Part shown: piece after piece, positions 22,100 to 33,391 of the stretch
How positions within the stretch are numbered: position 1 is the stretch's first letter
Layout of the letters: every line of letters begins with the position of its first letter
Assembly (NCBI GenBank): GCA_944548615.1
Contig: OX155960.1
Coordinates: forward strand, 12,527,103-12,591,102
Reading direction: 5' to 3'
Source: Micropterix aruncella
Taxonomy: Eukaryota > Arthropoda > Insecta > Lepidoptera > Micropterigidae
Length of the DNA stretch: 64,000 bases
Made by a program: the position numbers and the translations under genes
Notes under the pieces: model-generated
Databases searched by the model: none
Told to the model about the DNA's origin: nothing
Seen by the model: the letters and a program-made list of their open reading frames with translations, nothing else

Positions 22100-22726
22100 G
22101 TGAAATACTCATAATAAAAGGCGGCTAACTTTGTATTATAATATTATATACTGAATAACTAAGACGCGGTAATAATTTAGTAGATTATCTGCAAATCTAT
22201 ATAAATAAAAATGAAATGCTGTTCGTCGGTAACCGCATATTAGGCTGAGCGATTTGGCTAATTTAAAAAAAAATGTTCGTAGCCGACCAAATAACCTCCT
22301 AAAGAAAAGAAAATTAGATAATTTCATTGAAAATTGAAAAATTCGGAAATAATTGAAAGTCACTCACAATTCGTAGTATGGATATATTGGTATTTATTTT
22401 TTGAATAGGAATGACATATTAGGTTGATTCTAGTTTTTGTTTTGATCGCTATGCTCTCGGAATGAAAGTATTTTAATCGAATATTTTAATTGAAAACAAA
22501 TCTGAAAGATCTTTAAGAAAATCCGGAAAAACGCATTCCAGACTAAAAAAATATTTTTCTACTGTTTTTTTGCGATCGGTCTGACAAATGTGGCTCGACT
22601 TATATTCCTATTTATTTATCCCAAACGCTGCTATACCTACTTCGAAATGTCAAGATACTTGGAATTAACTGTAAAAAAATCAACGGCGGAAACAAGAAAA
22701 CCCAACTTTGCATTACCCACATGTAT
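22100..22726. other. AT-rich, no feature recognised
   Basis: No open frame or repeat of note. Confidence 0.45.
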
Positions 22727-23245
22727 TTTTAACACGCTTTTATTAGGTAGACCTGTATGTAACTATGTAATGGAATCTTGGGTAACTAATTTAACCATCT
22801 CCCAAAGATCGTAGCGTCATGAAAATTGGCAGCTGTAATGTAGTTCTGATGACAATACAATAATATGGTACTGTCGAACTAATCTGATGATGGAGTCGGA
22901 AGATATGAACTGGAACTTCATGTTGGAATATCGTATCATAGCCGTGTTTGGACTTGTTAGAAAGGTCTTGTAATGAACTTTGACCACGATTAAGTTTCAA
23001 GGTCTGATGATGAAGCCGGAAGACAGGAACTGGCATTCCATGATGGAATATCGTATCATAGTCGTGTTTGCACTTTTGAGAAAGGTCACGAAATGGACTT
23101 TGAACACGATCAGGTTTCAAGGTTATAACAGACCTATTATACATATATTGACTTGTAAATATTGACTGTAAATAGTGTAAATATTGACATAGGTGCCTGT
23201 ATATATTTTTTTGTTTTTACTTGGCTTTATAAAACCGTGTTTTTA
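22727..23245 (+). mobile_element. TIR-bounded element with ~120-bp tandem repeats
   Basis: Same family as 8263-8640: starts TTAACACGCTTT, ends AAAACCGTGTTTTTAG. The 'gatgatg-ag-cggaaga' block occurs at 22886 and 23006, a period of 120 bp, with a third partial unit ending near 23130. It is the longest of the three copies because it carries an extra unit. Confidence 0.75.
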
Positions 23246-23284
23246 GTGTTTTTTTTTAAACTATTAGTTTATTGATCGCATTGA

Positions 23285-23370
23285 TTTAGGCAACGATTCG
23301 CTTGCAGAATAAAATTGCACTTGAACTTGCGTCATCAGGAATTGCAGCTACGTTGTTAGCAGGCGGTCCA
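23285..23370 (+). pseudogene. Helitron helicase fragment (Pif1-like)
   Basis: One plus-strand frame reads NKIALELASSGIAATLLAGG, which matches the conserved stretch after the Walker A motif of the Helitron Rep-helicase (ALA.ASSGIAA.LL.GG). The upstream GKT motif and downstream helicase motifs are missing, and no Helitron end was found beside it. It may be a captured or truncated Helitron piece. Confidence 0.7.
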
Positions 23371-23499
23371 ATAGCTTTCTTTGAATATTTAAATCAAGTT
23401 TTCTTTGAATATTTAAAACAATGAAATTCCAAATTGCAACCTTTCGAAGAATGGTGTAATGGCCAAAATTTTGCAGCAATGCAAATCGATCGTTTGGGA

Positions 23500-23755
23500 T
23501 TTGAGAGTGGGGTTGGGGGATTTGGGGTGCCGTATTGGGGGGTGGAGTTTGTAGGGGGAAATTGGGGGGCTTAGGGAGGTGGAGTTTGGAAAGGGGTCAG
23601 GGTGAAGTTTGGGGGGAAGGAGCCATTTGGGGCGAGCAAGGGTGTTGGGGAAGAAGGAGTTGGGGAGTTGAGGGGTTTGGCTTAGGGGGGAGGGAGGTGT
23701 TGTCTGATAGCCGGGAGTGATACAACCAAGTCTAGAGGTGACACAACCGAATTCT
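23500..23755 (+). repeat. G-rich repeat family copy with 'ACACAACCGA' end
   Basis: About 190 bp of purine-biased G-runs is followed by 'agccgggagtgatacaacca' and 'gaggtgacacaaccga'. The same order (G-rich block, then this end) occurs at 45300-45512. The left limit is not defined. Confidence 0.6.
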
Positions 23756-23865
23756 TACATAGTTTTGATATTTAGACAGCTTTTCACAAATTCACAAAAT
23801 GATCACAAACAAATTTATTGAAATTCGGACACGACAACACTCTCTGGTCAGCTGACCGAATAATA

Positions 23866-23873
23866 GTTGACGA
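23866..23873. other. 8-bp hAT target-site duplication, left copy
   Basis: gttgacga, identical to 27386-27393 on the far side of the element. Confidence 0.92.
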
Positions 23874-26800
23874 CTGGCACGTACCCAGGATTTTTTTTTC
23901 GGGGGGGGATAATGATTTGAAGTACAAAATTTAAACGACGATTAATTTTCCTTCGCATTTAATGCTAGATAAAAGAACGTAAAATAAAGATGTCTGTTTA
24001 CAAGTTTAAGTAAAGATTTGCAATAAATGTGATTATTATAAATAGAAAACCATAACAGTACAATACTTTATTACTTTTACTTAATTTTAAAAATTTTAAC
24101 GATACAGCAAATTTTTCTTATGTTGATATACCTAATGTATTACAGAGTCTTTCTTTAGAACTATGTAGGTAAGTAGCTCTCTGACTAACATAGGATTTAA
24201 TTAAATACAGTCTTGGTTGTAATAAGGCCTGTGATTCGGGAAAAATCTCGGTCGGGCTCAACAAAACACAAGTTACATGTTGGCTTTTCAAGATTAGATG
24301 ATTATACTAAAATTTGCTAGAATGTATTAAGGTGCAATCCTTTAAATTGAAATGAATAAAAAAATCTGCTGTGGACGAAACAAGACTTTTCCAGCGATAT
24401 CCATAGACGACATTTTTTTATGTGTGAAAAAAGTACAGCAAAGGAAGATTTAATTTACAGGAATGATATTTGACATAGGCACATTAAATTAACATCTTCC
24501 TTCTTGACTTAGCGCTCATCACATCGAGCACTTCCTCCGGAGTAGGAGAGTAAGCTGAGTGGGTAGACAGCAATGCTAAGCCAGTCAGTCGATCATCTCC
24601 TGTTTTATTCCTGACGAAAGATTTTATCCTTTTCATCGTAGAAAAAGACCTCTCCACCGACGCTGTGGATACGGGTAAAGTTATGAGTATTTGTATTAGC
24701 TTTCTGATGGAAGGAAAGAATCCATGATCGCACGCATCTAAGACTTTCATCAGGTCCGTTGGTTTGGTTTCAAAATCCTTCCATCTTGAACACCAGAGTC
24801 GATATTCAGCCTTCATGATAACTTCTTCAACATCATCGGGCCAATACATTTTCAACATTTCTAGGGTACTTGCTTTCTTCTCGTCAACATTTTTGGGTAG
24901 CACAACTTCTAGTGAGGAGAGCAAGTCTCGGTTCTTGCCGAACCTATCTTCCATACCACAGATTACGTCATCTAAACAAGGAATAAATAAAGCTCGTCTG
25001 TAATATTCTTCTGATGAGTCACTGGGGGGATTGCTTCTTTTAGTTTGGTGACCTGTGACACGCGGTGGGTTTATTTCTATATCCAAAATATTCTCTGCTA
25101 TTTCAGAACAAGATGAATAAAGTTTTGAAAACTCCTTTTCGACATCGTTTCGAATGTCCCTTAATTTCCTGGTGACACTTTCTGCGAATTCCATGGCAGA
25201 AGCCAGAGTGTGAGTAGGAATTTGCAGATATTTTGAAAGCGGTAATGTGAAGCTGAAGATTAATTCGCACGTTTTCAACGATATTAAAAAACAGCCTTTT
25301 TCCATCGCAGCCAAAAGAGTTGCTGCGGTCGACGAAACTGCTCTGTTTGTATTGGACAGTTCGCGCAATGTGACGACTATTGGGAGGAACAACTCACAAA
25401 AAACATTTATAGAGTCATGACGTTCGATGAACCTTGTTTCACACAAGCCCACGAGTCTTTTTCTTTTGCTTTCGGGAGCGTATTTTTCTATGTTTTCTTT
25501 CAGTGTCTTTCCAGCTGCAGCATTGTTTCTCAATGTGTTGCATACTTCTTTGATAACGCCAAGAGCGTTTCTTACGTTAGACACAGAAAGAGCCTGCGAC
25601 AGGACAAGATTTAAACGATGGGCTGTGCAATGCACGTACGCAGCTTTAGGGTATTGTTGTTGAATTCTTGCTTGTACTCCGTTGATCTTGCCGGCCATGT
25701 TGGCGGCACCGTTATATCCTTGACCGATTATTTTCTCTAAGTTAAGACCCAGCAAGCGGCATTTGTGAAGTATGGCTTCGCTTATCGCTTCAGCGCCTAG
25801 GTCGTATATGGGAATGAAAGCTAAAAAGTCTTCTCGAAGAATGCCTTCGTGAATATATCTTGCGCATACGGAAAACTGCTCTGTACCACTTATATCGAGG
25901 GTCTCGTCGCGAAGAATTGCGAAACACTCTGAACCGTTTACTTGGCTTACAATTCTCTTTTGTATTAGTTCTCCACATATGTCAATAATTTCATTTTGTA
26001 TCTTTGGGCTAATATATGTAGCATTTTTAGAACTTTTTATTAAGTGCTCTTTTAACGAGTCGTCGTAAGCCGCCCTGTACCTTAGTAGCGCCCTAAACTT
26101 TCCGTCCTTTTCCACTGGCTTCTTCAGCGTTAGAGGACCGCTGTCATTGTCGCCTCGAAGTGGCAATTCTTGTTCTCCACACAAAATTATAGTTTCAATT
26201 ATAGGTTTCAATGCTGCTCTATGTTGCTGTATTTCTGTTTGTCTTTGCGTATTTATTTGGCTTGCAATGTCTGGAATTTTTGAGGAAGTTATTCTTGTGA
26301 AGTTGATAGCGGCTAGTTGTGAAAACTGGTGGTATTTTGCAACTGAATGCTCGCGGAATTTTTCTGTAGCATTTTACCAGTCTTTGAATGGTTTCGACAC
26401 GAAACTACCAACAGTCTGGTGTGAACCTTTTCCAACATGCTCTGATCCGAACAGAACACAATACTTGCAGAAAGCACCATCGTTATCCGGGAAGTGTGCT
26501 AACCATTCCCATTTCTGCAGCCAATCTTTACGAAATCGAAGTTTTCTTTTGCCGTATAATCGAGCTGGAAATATAAAGGACGAATCAGGAACGAAAGTGT
26601 CAGTAAGTACTGTAGTTCTCTGGGCATCATTGAGTATTATCGGCGAGCGTTTGTTATATATAGCATTTGATACAATGCCATTGTCAGGAGAACTATCATT
26701 TATGAATACATCACTCTTTGTTTTAGTACTGCAACCTGGGGAACTATTAGTAGGCGGTTCTTCGTGGTTAGCAGAGCTCAATAACTGTTCCTCAGAAACA

Positions 26801-27385
26801 CTATGATCCGGACTCGCAGGCTGTTGTTCTTCATATATGCTGTGGGACGGTTTCTCAGTGATGCCCCCTATGTTGACACTATCGCCAAAGGTTGAGTTTT
26901 CAACGAAAGACGCCCTTTTTTTAGGCGCAGGTTTAAAAAAAGTGTCAATTCTCTTCATTGTCTTTACACATAGAAATAACCTAAAAAACTAAGTTTTTTA
27001 AAGTCAATGTTTTTACACGACACACGGACACAAATATGTCTTGCTTATTACATACGAGTATGTTGAACAATCGAAATGACTCATGGATGTAGTCCTAGAC
27101 GACGAATTTGATGGAGAAAATGTAGACACGGACGGATCACGAATACGACCGCGACCGCAGTGAAGCGGCGACCGACTGAAGCCGGCGCTGGAGGGTGTTG
27201 GTAGCATCGTCTGGCGCCCAGCTTCAGAGAGGACCCGGCCAGTGTTGCCAGATAGTCAAGCGGTGAAATTCCGACATATCGCTAAAAACCCGCTGGGATT
27301 TTTTTTTTTTAGGATTTGAAATACAACATCAAACATTTCGGGGGGGGATAAGTCCAGTGTATCCCCCCCCCTCGGTACGTCCCTG
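23874..27385 (-). mobile_element. Full-length hAT transposon (3512 bp)
   Basis: Flanked by the identical 8-mer gttgacga on both sides, as expected for hAT insertion. The terminal repeats are CTGGCACGTACCCAGGA (left) and, read inward, CAGGGACGTACCGAGGG (right), matching at 13 of 17 positions; poly-T and G-runs follow inside both ends. It carries one minus-strand transposase gene (24484-26958). The perfect duplication and near-intact gene suggest a fairly recent insertion. Confidence 0.93.
24484..26958 (-). pseudogene. hAT transposase, TTF zinc finger/DUF4371/hAT dimerisation type, one internal stop
   Basis: This would be the cut-and-paste transposase. From the ATG at 26958: a disordered N-terminus (MKRIDTFFKPAPKKR), a TTF-type finger region (FRKDWLQKWEWLAHFP, FCKYCVLFG), then DUF4371/RNase H-like domain (RDETLDISGTEQFSVCARY; AAYVHCTAHRLNLVLSQA) and the C-terminal hAT dimerisation domain (LPVSTASVERSFSTMKRIK, LTGLALLSTHS). 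The frame is interrupted only by TAA at 26374-26376 (after KPFKDW); the open frame continues in register for 54 codons before the next Met at 26211, so it is one gene of about 825 codons. Relatives have GQ-x-YDGA-NM; here it is GQGYNGAANM, so an expected acidic residue is Asn. It resembles ZMYM1-like domesticated proteins, but the TIRs and duplication show it is a transposon copy. Confidence 0.93.
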
Positions 27386-27393
27386 GTTGACGA
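27386..27393. other. 8-bp hAT target-site duplication, right copy
   Basis: gttgacga, identical to 23866-23873. Confidence 0.92.
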
Positions 27394-27829
27394 TCAAAGT
27401 GCTCAAAGTTTACAGTCATATCCGAATGCAAATGAGACCAGATGTAAAGTATACCCACACGGTTTTCATAACATACCTCTCATCTAAGTCGTATACTACA
27501 TATATACGGATGAAAAATATCCCCACTCCAGTTTCCTAGCTTTATTGAGTAAACAAGTATCTAGGCCCCTAGGGAGTCAAGTGCAGTCGGCTTCTACTTT
27601 CCCTTTAGATTTATGAGCTATATACTTGCGTCGGTGCCCGCTTTAATTAAATGATTTACGGCAGCGTCCTTAAGATTTTCCCTTAAATATCCAAGGCGTT
27701 ATTACGACTCAACCCTGAAACGCCAGACATTAAAATATATATTATTTTAGCGCGAAGTTGTAGGTATATGATGTTGGAGAGGGGATTTATCATTCCTCAA
27801 GACTTATAAGATTTGGACAAGTCGAAAAC
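27394..27829. other. Unique sequence, no gene recognised
   Basis: Pre-insertion target DNA of the hAT and flanking sequence; no domain or repeat found. Confidence 0.4.
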
Positions 27830-28105
27830 GGTGGCATAGTGATTAGGTCGCCTGATCTTACATTGTAAGGTTCCGGGTTCGTTTCCCGGCTAGGTCACCA
27901 TTTTCCGTTAGGATGAAATTAACGGTATTGCATTTCAATTCTGTCGATCGAATGCAATAACAGGACATACACTTACACACACACACACATAACCATATAA
28001 ACACTCCATAGTAGGGTTGGTTGTAAGAAATTGTCGTATGATAATATACCAGCCCATTAAGACATTTCACAATAATGATTATAAACAAATAAACAACAAA
28101 TAGAA
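27830..28105 (+). mobile_element. tRNA-derived SINE
   Basis: The first 71 nt are tRNA-like. An A-box-like TGGCATAGTGATTAGG starts at 27832 and a B-box-like GGTTCGTTTCC lies at 27876-27886. The T-arm is perfect (CCGGG, TTCGTTT, CCCGG; 27873-27889), and the ends GGTGGC / GGTCACC pair as an acceptor stem. The anticodon arm is degenerate, so this is not a functional tRNA. The body continues with a CA tract and ends in an A-rich 'aaacaaataaacaacaaata'. RNA polymerase III transcription is expected for the class. Confidence 0.85.
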
Positions 28106-28622
28106 GAGGCGCTACTGCGCGGTTTGTGAACGGTGCGGCGTCAGCTAATCGATTGTACGCTTCGGTGAATAACTGAAGGAGTTTGGAAACGATATACTAT
28201 TTAATAAGTTGCTAGGGTGGATATTGATTTAATTTAAGCCGCTCTTGACACGATCAGTTGGCCAACCGATCCTGAGTGGTAGACGGGCAAAGAACGCCAT
28301 GATCCACGATAAAATCGAACTGAATCCTGAATTGCCGTCAGGTACAGGCCACGCGAGTAAATCGGATCAGTAACTAGACGGGAGGACGGAGAAATCCGGC
28401 CAAATCTGGTAGTCAGGGCGCGAGGTCGACCCGCTGCGTTTTTTTCACAGTACATCGCGGTGAGGCGTTGGCGTTGGCCTCTTACGGGCTTGTCAGCGTA
28501 CCTAGGCGGTGGTCTGTATTCATCCCCAAGTCTCTACGTTCAATTTAGGTTTAAAGGAATATTAATATCGTTACACCTTTCTGGGGTGGCGTGTTGACCC
28601 GTAGTATTTACACCTCTCAAGT
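28106..28622 (-). repeat. R690 repeat, subfamily A, minus orientation, 3'-truncated
   Basis: Runs from 'ctactgcgcggtttgtgaac' to 'gtgttgacccgtagtattta'. It begins directly at the SINE tail, so the SINE inserted at or near the edge of this unit. Confidence 0.75.
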
Positions 28623-29507
28623 ATGTGCATAGGTTTGTTAAGTCGGCAGTGTACGTTAGCAGGCCCGCCGTCTGCCTCAACTTACACTTGGAGAGTCTCG
28701 AGCAATAATTTTTAAATCTTGCTGTCGATTCCTTAATTGCATTTCTTGCGTCAGGCTTGTTCTTATCCACATATGCTTAACATCTACTTCCTGGTTCTGT
28801 TACGCAAGGCGGCCAATGAGTATCCCTCTACTTGACTAACTATTTATTCATCTAGACCAGTGATTCGCAGTGATTCTATATGGACCCCAGGGGTCGATTT
28901 CGAATTGCAGGGTTCCATGTAAGCTAAAAAAGATAACCGGGGTGCACGAGATGTAAATAGGGGTCCACGTTAGCGAACCCCATCAAGGCACGTCATCACA
29001 CACATTTAGTCGATCGGCACATGTCTTATTACTTCTAAAAAAGATTCTGTTACAGTATAATATGTAAAACTTATAATAATAGCAATAAACAAACGCGCGC
29101 GTCACAAGCATCATGGAAGGAAATGAACATTCAACTCAAATTGCATCACTAGTCATTTGAGGAGGCTAGCGTACATTGACGAGGGAAGGTGCGAGTGAGA
29201 TGTGTGAAAGCATTGCGTTTCAATGGGTATCCGAGCGAGGGAGTAGGAAAAATGCATCACACGAATGAGCGAGCGAGGTAGTACTACATTTGCAGTTTTG
29301 TGCGACATTCACAAATGCTTCGTAATTCAAGGTCGTGGACGATTAGAAATGAATGAAATGAAAAATACCAGTATTGTACTAAAAAAAAAAAAATTACATT
29401 GGTAAAGAAAACTTAAATTCTATTTTAACTTAGTACAAACGGCGGGCTTATCGTTTTGCGATTTTTTACAGCCAACCGTGTTGTAATATTAAATAAAAGT
29501 AACAATA

Positions 29508-29585
29508 CAGCTCACATACATAAACATATACACATAAATATACATATACATACATCCATACATACATACATATACATACATTCAT
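29508..29585 (+). repeat. (CATA)n-type microsatellite
   Basis: Irregular ACATA/CATACATA repeats, continuous with AT-rich sequence to about 29700. Confidence 0.85.
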
Positions 29586-29799
29586 AAAAAATATAATTTA
29601 TAATATAATATATGTATGTTATAATAATAGATACATCGGAACTACAGATAAATAAAAAATAAATAATAATAATAAAAAATAAAAATACCTACTTATATAA
29701 AATGATATATATTACAAACTTCTTATGAGTCTATCCAATCAACAACCCAACGGATGGGGGAAGGGGGGAGGGGAAAGGGGGGAGGGTTGGTTCTTAGGT

Positions 29800-30500
29800 G
29801 ATATTTTGAGGTAGAAAATGTTCTTTCAGTAACGCCTTGAAGCAGGGCAACGATGTTGCATGACGAATAGCATGCGGAAGCTTGTTCCAAAGTCGAGCAG
29901 AGTGGACGCTGAATGAGTTGGTGAAAAAAGACGACTGATGTAGTTGAATTGCTATGGTGTTGTCCTGACTTGACCTGAGTGGAACACCATGACTTCCGAA
30001 CGGGAGAAAGAGGTCTTTAAGGTAAGGAGGTGCTATGGGACTATTCAGGACTTAATAAAGGAGTGAGAGGGTATGCAGATTTCTGCGCTCACGAATTCGA
30101 AGCCACTGAAGTCCATCGCGATATTCGCTTACGTGATCAAATTTACGCAAGTCGAATATATATCGTATGCAGATATTTTATAGTCGTTCGAATTTATCCA
30201 GAATCTTCTCTTTAATATCTATAGTGCCGACATCAGCATAGTCTAGAATTGGAAGTAGCAGTGTTCCTGTTTAGTTGTTGCTGGAAGGAATCTCTGTAAC
30301 TTTCGGAGGCTATGAAAGCCATTGAAAATACGACGACTAATTTGGTTGGCGTGTGACTGCCACGAAAGAAATTCGTCTTATGACTATTCCAAGATTCTTG
30401 ACAGTTTTGATATACTCAATAATATTACCGTTTATTTTGAGGGGTGATAAATGAACAACTTGAAATTGAAAATGTTTTTCATCTTTTACAACTCTACCAA
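29800..30500 (-). pseudogene. Non-LTR ORF2 C-terminal remnant
   Basis: Minus-strand pieces in changing frames give TVKNLGIVI, then SWQSHANQISRRIFNGFHSL and ILDYADVGTIDIKEKILDKF, in the order of the region following the reverse transcriptase in CR1-type ORF2. Several stops and frameshifts. It lies inside hAT-N3. Confidence 0.75.
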
Positions 30501-30653
30501 AAACCCTGTGTAAGTGATCAGTACTGTATCAAATGTCAAAAACACCTTTAAAGTTAGTAAGTTTAGGAAAATTCAATATTATGCAGGCAGAGGTTTACGG
30601 AAAACGGCACGTGGTCTACGGGACAAAAAAGTTTGGGTGCCTCTGATCTAGAC

Positions 30654-31271
30654 ACTGATTTCATCCTGGAGTTCGTGTGGATTTTACAGCGAATACCTAT
30701 TTTCCAGGGTTAAAGCAGTGGTGGGTGGGTGGAAGACGTCCAGCGAGCATCACCAGGGTTCCAATTTCACGGAGAGCAATATTTTAGCGAGTCCCTTGGA
30801 ATACTTACTCACATAGCGGGAGAAAAATTATTAAAGGTTTAATTGCCTCGTTTAAAAGGGGCGGCGGCCATGTCGCCTGCCTCGGAATGTCGCCGGTGGA
30901 ATTTTCGCTTTTTGCGACGAGTATAATAACGTTAACACCATAATGGAACGTTCCATTTTAACGGAGAAGAGTAATACTAAAAGGGAAGTGCGTTACCTAT
31001 GCTCGCAGCCTGGACGAGATTTTTATTGATTGAATTACATGACAAAAAACCATATCTTTCTGAAAAATTCGCTGATAGGGAAAGACAGGCATTACTAACT
31101 AGAATAGAAAGGGTGATGGTAGAAATTCGCTTTTCATTAGGTGGTTTTTATATTTTTTTAATCAGGCGTACTCTGTAGAAATATTAGACAGGGAAGAGTG
31201 GGTGGAAAACAGTATTTCCTATAAAAAGGGCACAGTGAACTGTAACGCCGACAGCCCAATAACCGCTGTTG
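30654..31271. other. Unique sequence with a possible regulatory island
   Basis: The 30800-30960 stretch is of higher complexity, with GC-rich blocks among homeodomain-like 'tttaatt' motifs, and has no match in the window. There is no coding evidence. Confidence 0.35.
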
Positions 31272-32011
31272 GTGTAGGGCCAGTTTGGAGATGTCGACTA
31301 CAACGTGCGAAGCCGACACCCCAGGAAGTTTTAACCAAAATGATCGTTCTTTCCCCCGTGGGGTGAGCGTAGAAGACGTTAGGACGATACAAATCTACGG
31401 TACATCAAAGCCACGAACCCGCCGGAGTCCAACGCCTTACGGCGAGGCACTAGGAAGGTAACCCAGTGAGCCACCTCGTCCCCTGGCTAACAGTTTTGGC
31501 AGCATATCTTCGTCTTTAATTAACCTTCAGGATACTTCCGCCCACCCGACTAGTTACCGAATCGAGGTCCCTTGCGCGGCCTCTACCTGTTGTATTACAG
31601 TGGTAATTCAATATAAATTTACGGCGGACCTGGGAGTCCTTTGCTCGTAATGCCATTCGGTATCAGGTGGCCTATAGGTCGTTTTAAGAGTGGCATGACA
31701 ACAGGTCAACATCCGTCCCCGCTGCTTAAGAGACAGTATATTACCATTGTATCCACACGTCTTCAGTAATTAGTCAAAGTGCACAACGGATTGACTGACG
31801 CCGCACCCTGCGGAAGTCATCCAGTAGTACCGGGCAATCCCCCAGGGGAAAGCGATCCACCACCCGTGAGGCCTGTGATGCGAGACTCCTCCCCGAGTTA
31901 GTCCCTCATGCGGGGACACTCTTGAATAAGAGCTGAATCGTGAGTTAGGCCGACCCGAGAACACATTGGATCTTATGGCCCAAGCTGCACGAAACCGTTC
32001 GCTACCTAAAG
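31272..32011 (+). repeat. R690 tandem unit 1, subfamily A (740 bp)
   Basis: Begins 'gtgtagggccagtttgg' and ends '...gcccaagctgcacgaaaccg'. It contains the A-type 'ctgcttaagagacagtatat' and 'gagctgaatcgtgagttagg'. It is followed directly by unit 2 in the same orientation. Confidence 0.88.
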
Positions 32012-32698
32012 GTGTAGGGCCAACTAGAGTTGTCGACTACAGCGAGCGAACCCGTCACGTCAGGAAGTTTTAACGATTAGTCGTTCTATCTCCCTGGAGT
32101 AAGCACAGAAGACTTAGGACAAAAACAGTCCACCGTCTAGCTCCGCCACAAACCCCTAAGAGGCCAACGCCTTAACCGCGAGATAGCCAGGAGTTTTACC
32201 CAGCGGGCTTACACTCACGCCCTTACTTCCAATTGTGACCAGATTACTCCGGTCTCTCGATTGGTTACGAGTTCGAGGTCGCTTGCGCGGTCCTTTCCCT
32301 TACGAAGCGGTGAAACGGTGTTTACTGAATCTATCGCGGACCACAGCGTCCTTTGCCCGGCTGTTCACCCAGGATCGGATAGCCGATGGTCGTTTCAAAC
32401 GCAGTCACCGTAAGGTCCGCAACCACCCCCGCTCTATAGGAAACAGTACTGATTCCAGACTCCCCCGACTGTTAGTCAGAGTGCACAGTCGATTGGCTTA
32501 CGCCGCACGGTGCGCAGACCGCCCAGGAGCACCAGAAGGTTGATTCGCAGGGAAAACTAACCATAAGGTCAGAGTCCTACCCAGGCTCGCACTTCATGCG
32601 TGGAGGCCGTCGGATCGGTTTTGACCCGTGAGTGTGACCAACCCTGAACAGAATGGGTCTTCGTGGCCAACTCAGCAAGGGCCCATTAACTCCCAAAA
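32012..32698 (+). repeat. R690 tandem unit 2, subfamily B (687 bp)
   Basis: Begins 'gtgtagggccaactagag' and ends 'gcccattaactcccaaaa'. It contains B-type 'cgctctataggaaacagtac' and an open frame at 32235-32543 that is also open in other B copies. Confidence 0.9.
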
Positions 32699-33379
32699 GT
32701 GTAGGGCCATATTGAGATGTCAACCACAACGGGCGAACCCGTCACCGCAGGACGTTTTAACGATTCATCGTTCTATCGACCGTGCAGTGAGCGTAGAAGA
32801 CTTTGGAAATTACAAATCCGACGTCTAGCTACGCCACAACCCGCAAGAGACCAACGCCTTTACCGCGAGATAGCCAGTAATGTTACCTGGCGGGCCGACC
32901 CTCGCGCCCTTGCTTCCAATTGTGACCAGATTTCTCCGGTCTCTCGATTGGTTCCGAGTTCGAGGTCGCTTGCGCTGTCCTCTCCCTTACGAAGCGGTGA
33001 AACGGTGTGCGCCGAATCAATCGCGGACCGAGGCGTCCTTTGCCCGACTCTGAACCGGGATCGGATGGCCAATGGTCATTTCAAGAGCAGTCGCCGTAAG
33101 GTAGGCAACCACCCCCGCTCTATAGGAAACAATACAGTTCCCAGACTCCCCCGCCTGTTAGTCGGAGAGCACAGTCGATTGGCTTGCGCCGCTCGGTGCG
33201 GAGACCGTCCAGGAGCGCCAGAGGTTTGATTGCCAGGGGAGACTGGTTGACCCAGTGTCCTACCCAGGTTCGCACCCCATGCGTGGAGGCCATCGGATGG
33301 GTGTTGACCCGTGAGTGTGACCGACCCTGAACACATGGGCCATCGTGGCCACCTCATCATGGGCCCGTTAGCTCCCTTA
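32699..33379 (+). repeat. R690 tandem unit 3, subfamily B (681 bp)
   Basis: Begins 'gtgtagggccatattgag' and ends 'gggcccgttagctccctta'. At 33380 the next 'gtgtagggcca' starts but breaks off into unrelated DNA within about 12 bp. Confidence 0.9.
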
Positions 33380-33391
33380 GTGTAGGGCCAG

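Larger units (their letters stand above)
28858..30645. mobile_element. Non-autonomous hAT (hAT-N3) with perfect 8-bp duplication, hosting a LINE remnant
   Basis: Identical 8-mers atctagac (28850-28857; 30646-30653) flank an element starting CAGTGATTCGCAG and ending ...CCTCTG (inward CAGAGGCACCC). Internal 'gaccccaggggtcgattt' and 'ggtctacggg' blocks resemble Charlie-type subterminal sequence. No transposase is visible. A minus-strand LINE remnant occupies about 29800-30500. Confidence 0.88.

Noticed and set aside
26147..26806. 219-codon plus-strand open frame
   Set aside because: It is antisense to the hAT transposase and its upstream in-register region; it is a shadow of the coding strand.
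24484..26958. Domesticated host ZMYM1-like gene
   Set aside because: TIRs, an 8-bp target duplication and an internal stop show that it is a transposon copy rather than a host gene.
27830..27900. Functional tRNA gene
   Set aside because: The anticodon arm is malformed (a 3-nt loop) and the sequence continues into a SINE body with an A-rich tail.
32699..33379. rDNA or snRNA cluster explanation for the tandem R690 units
   Set aside because: No recognisable rRNA core helices or snRNA motifs in the unit. A GTTCGA-like B-box resemblance alone is not enough for a polymerase III gene.
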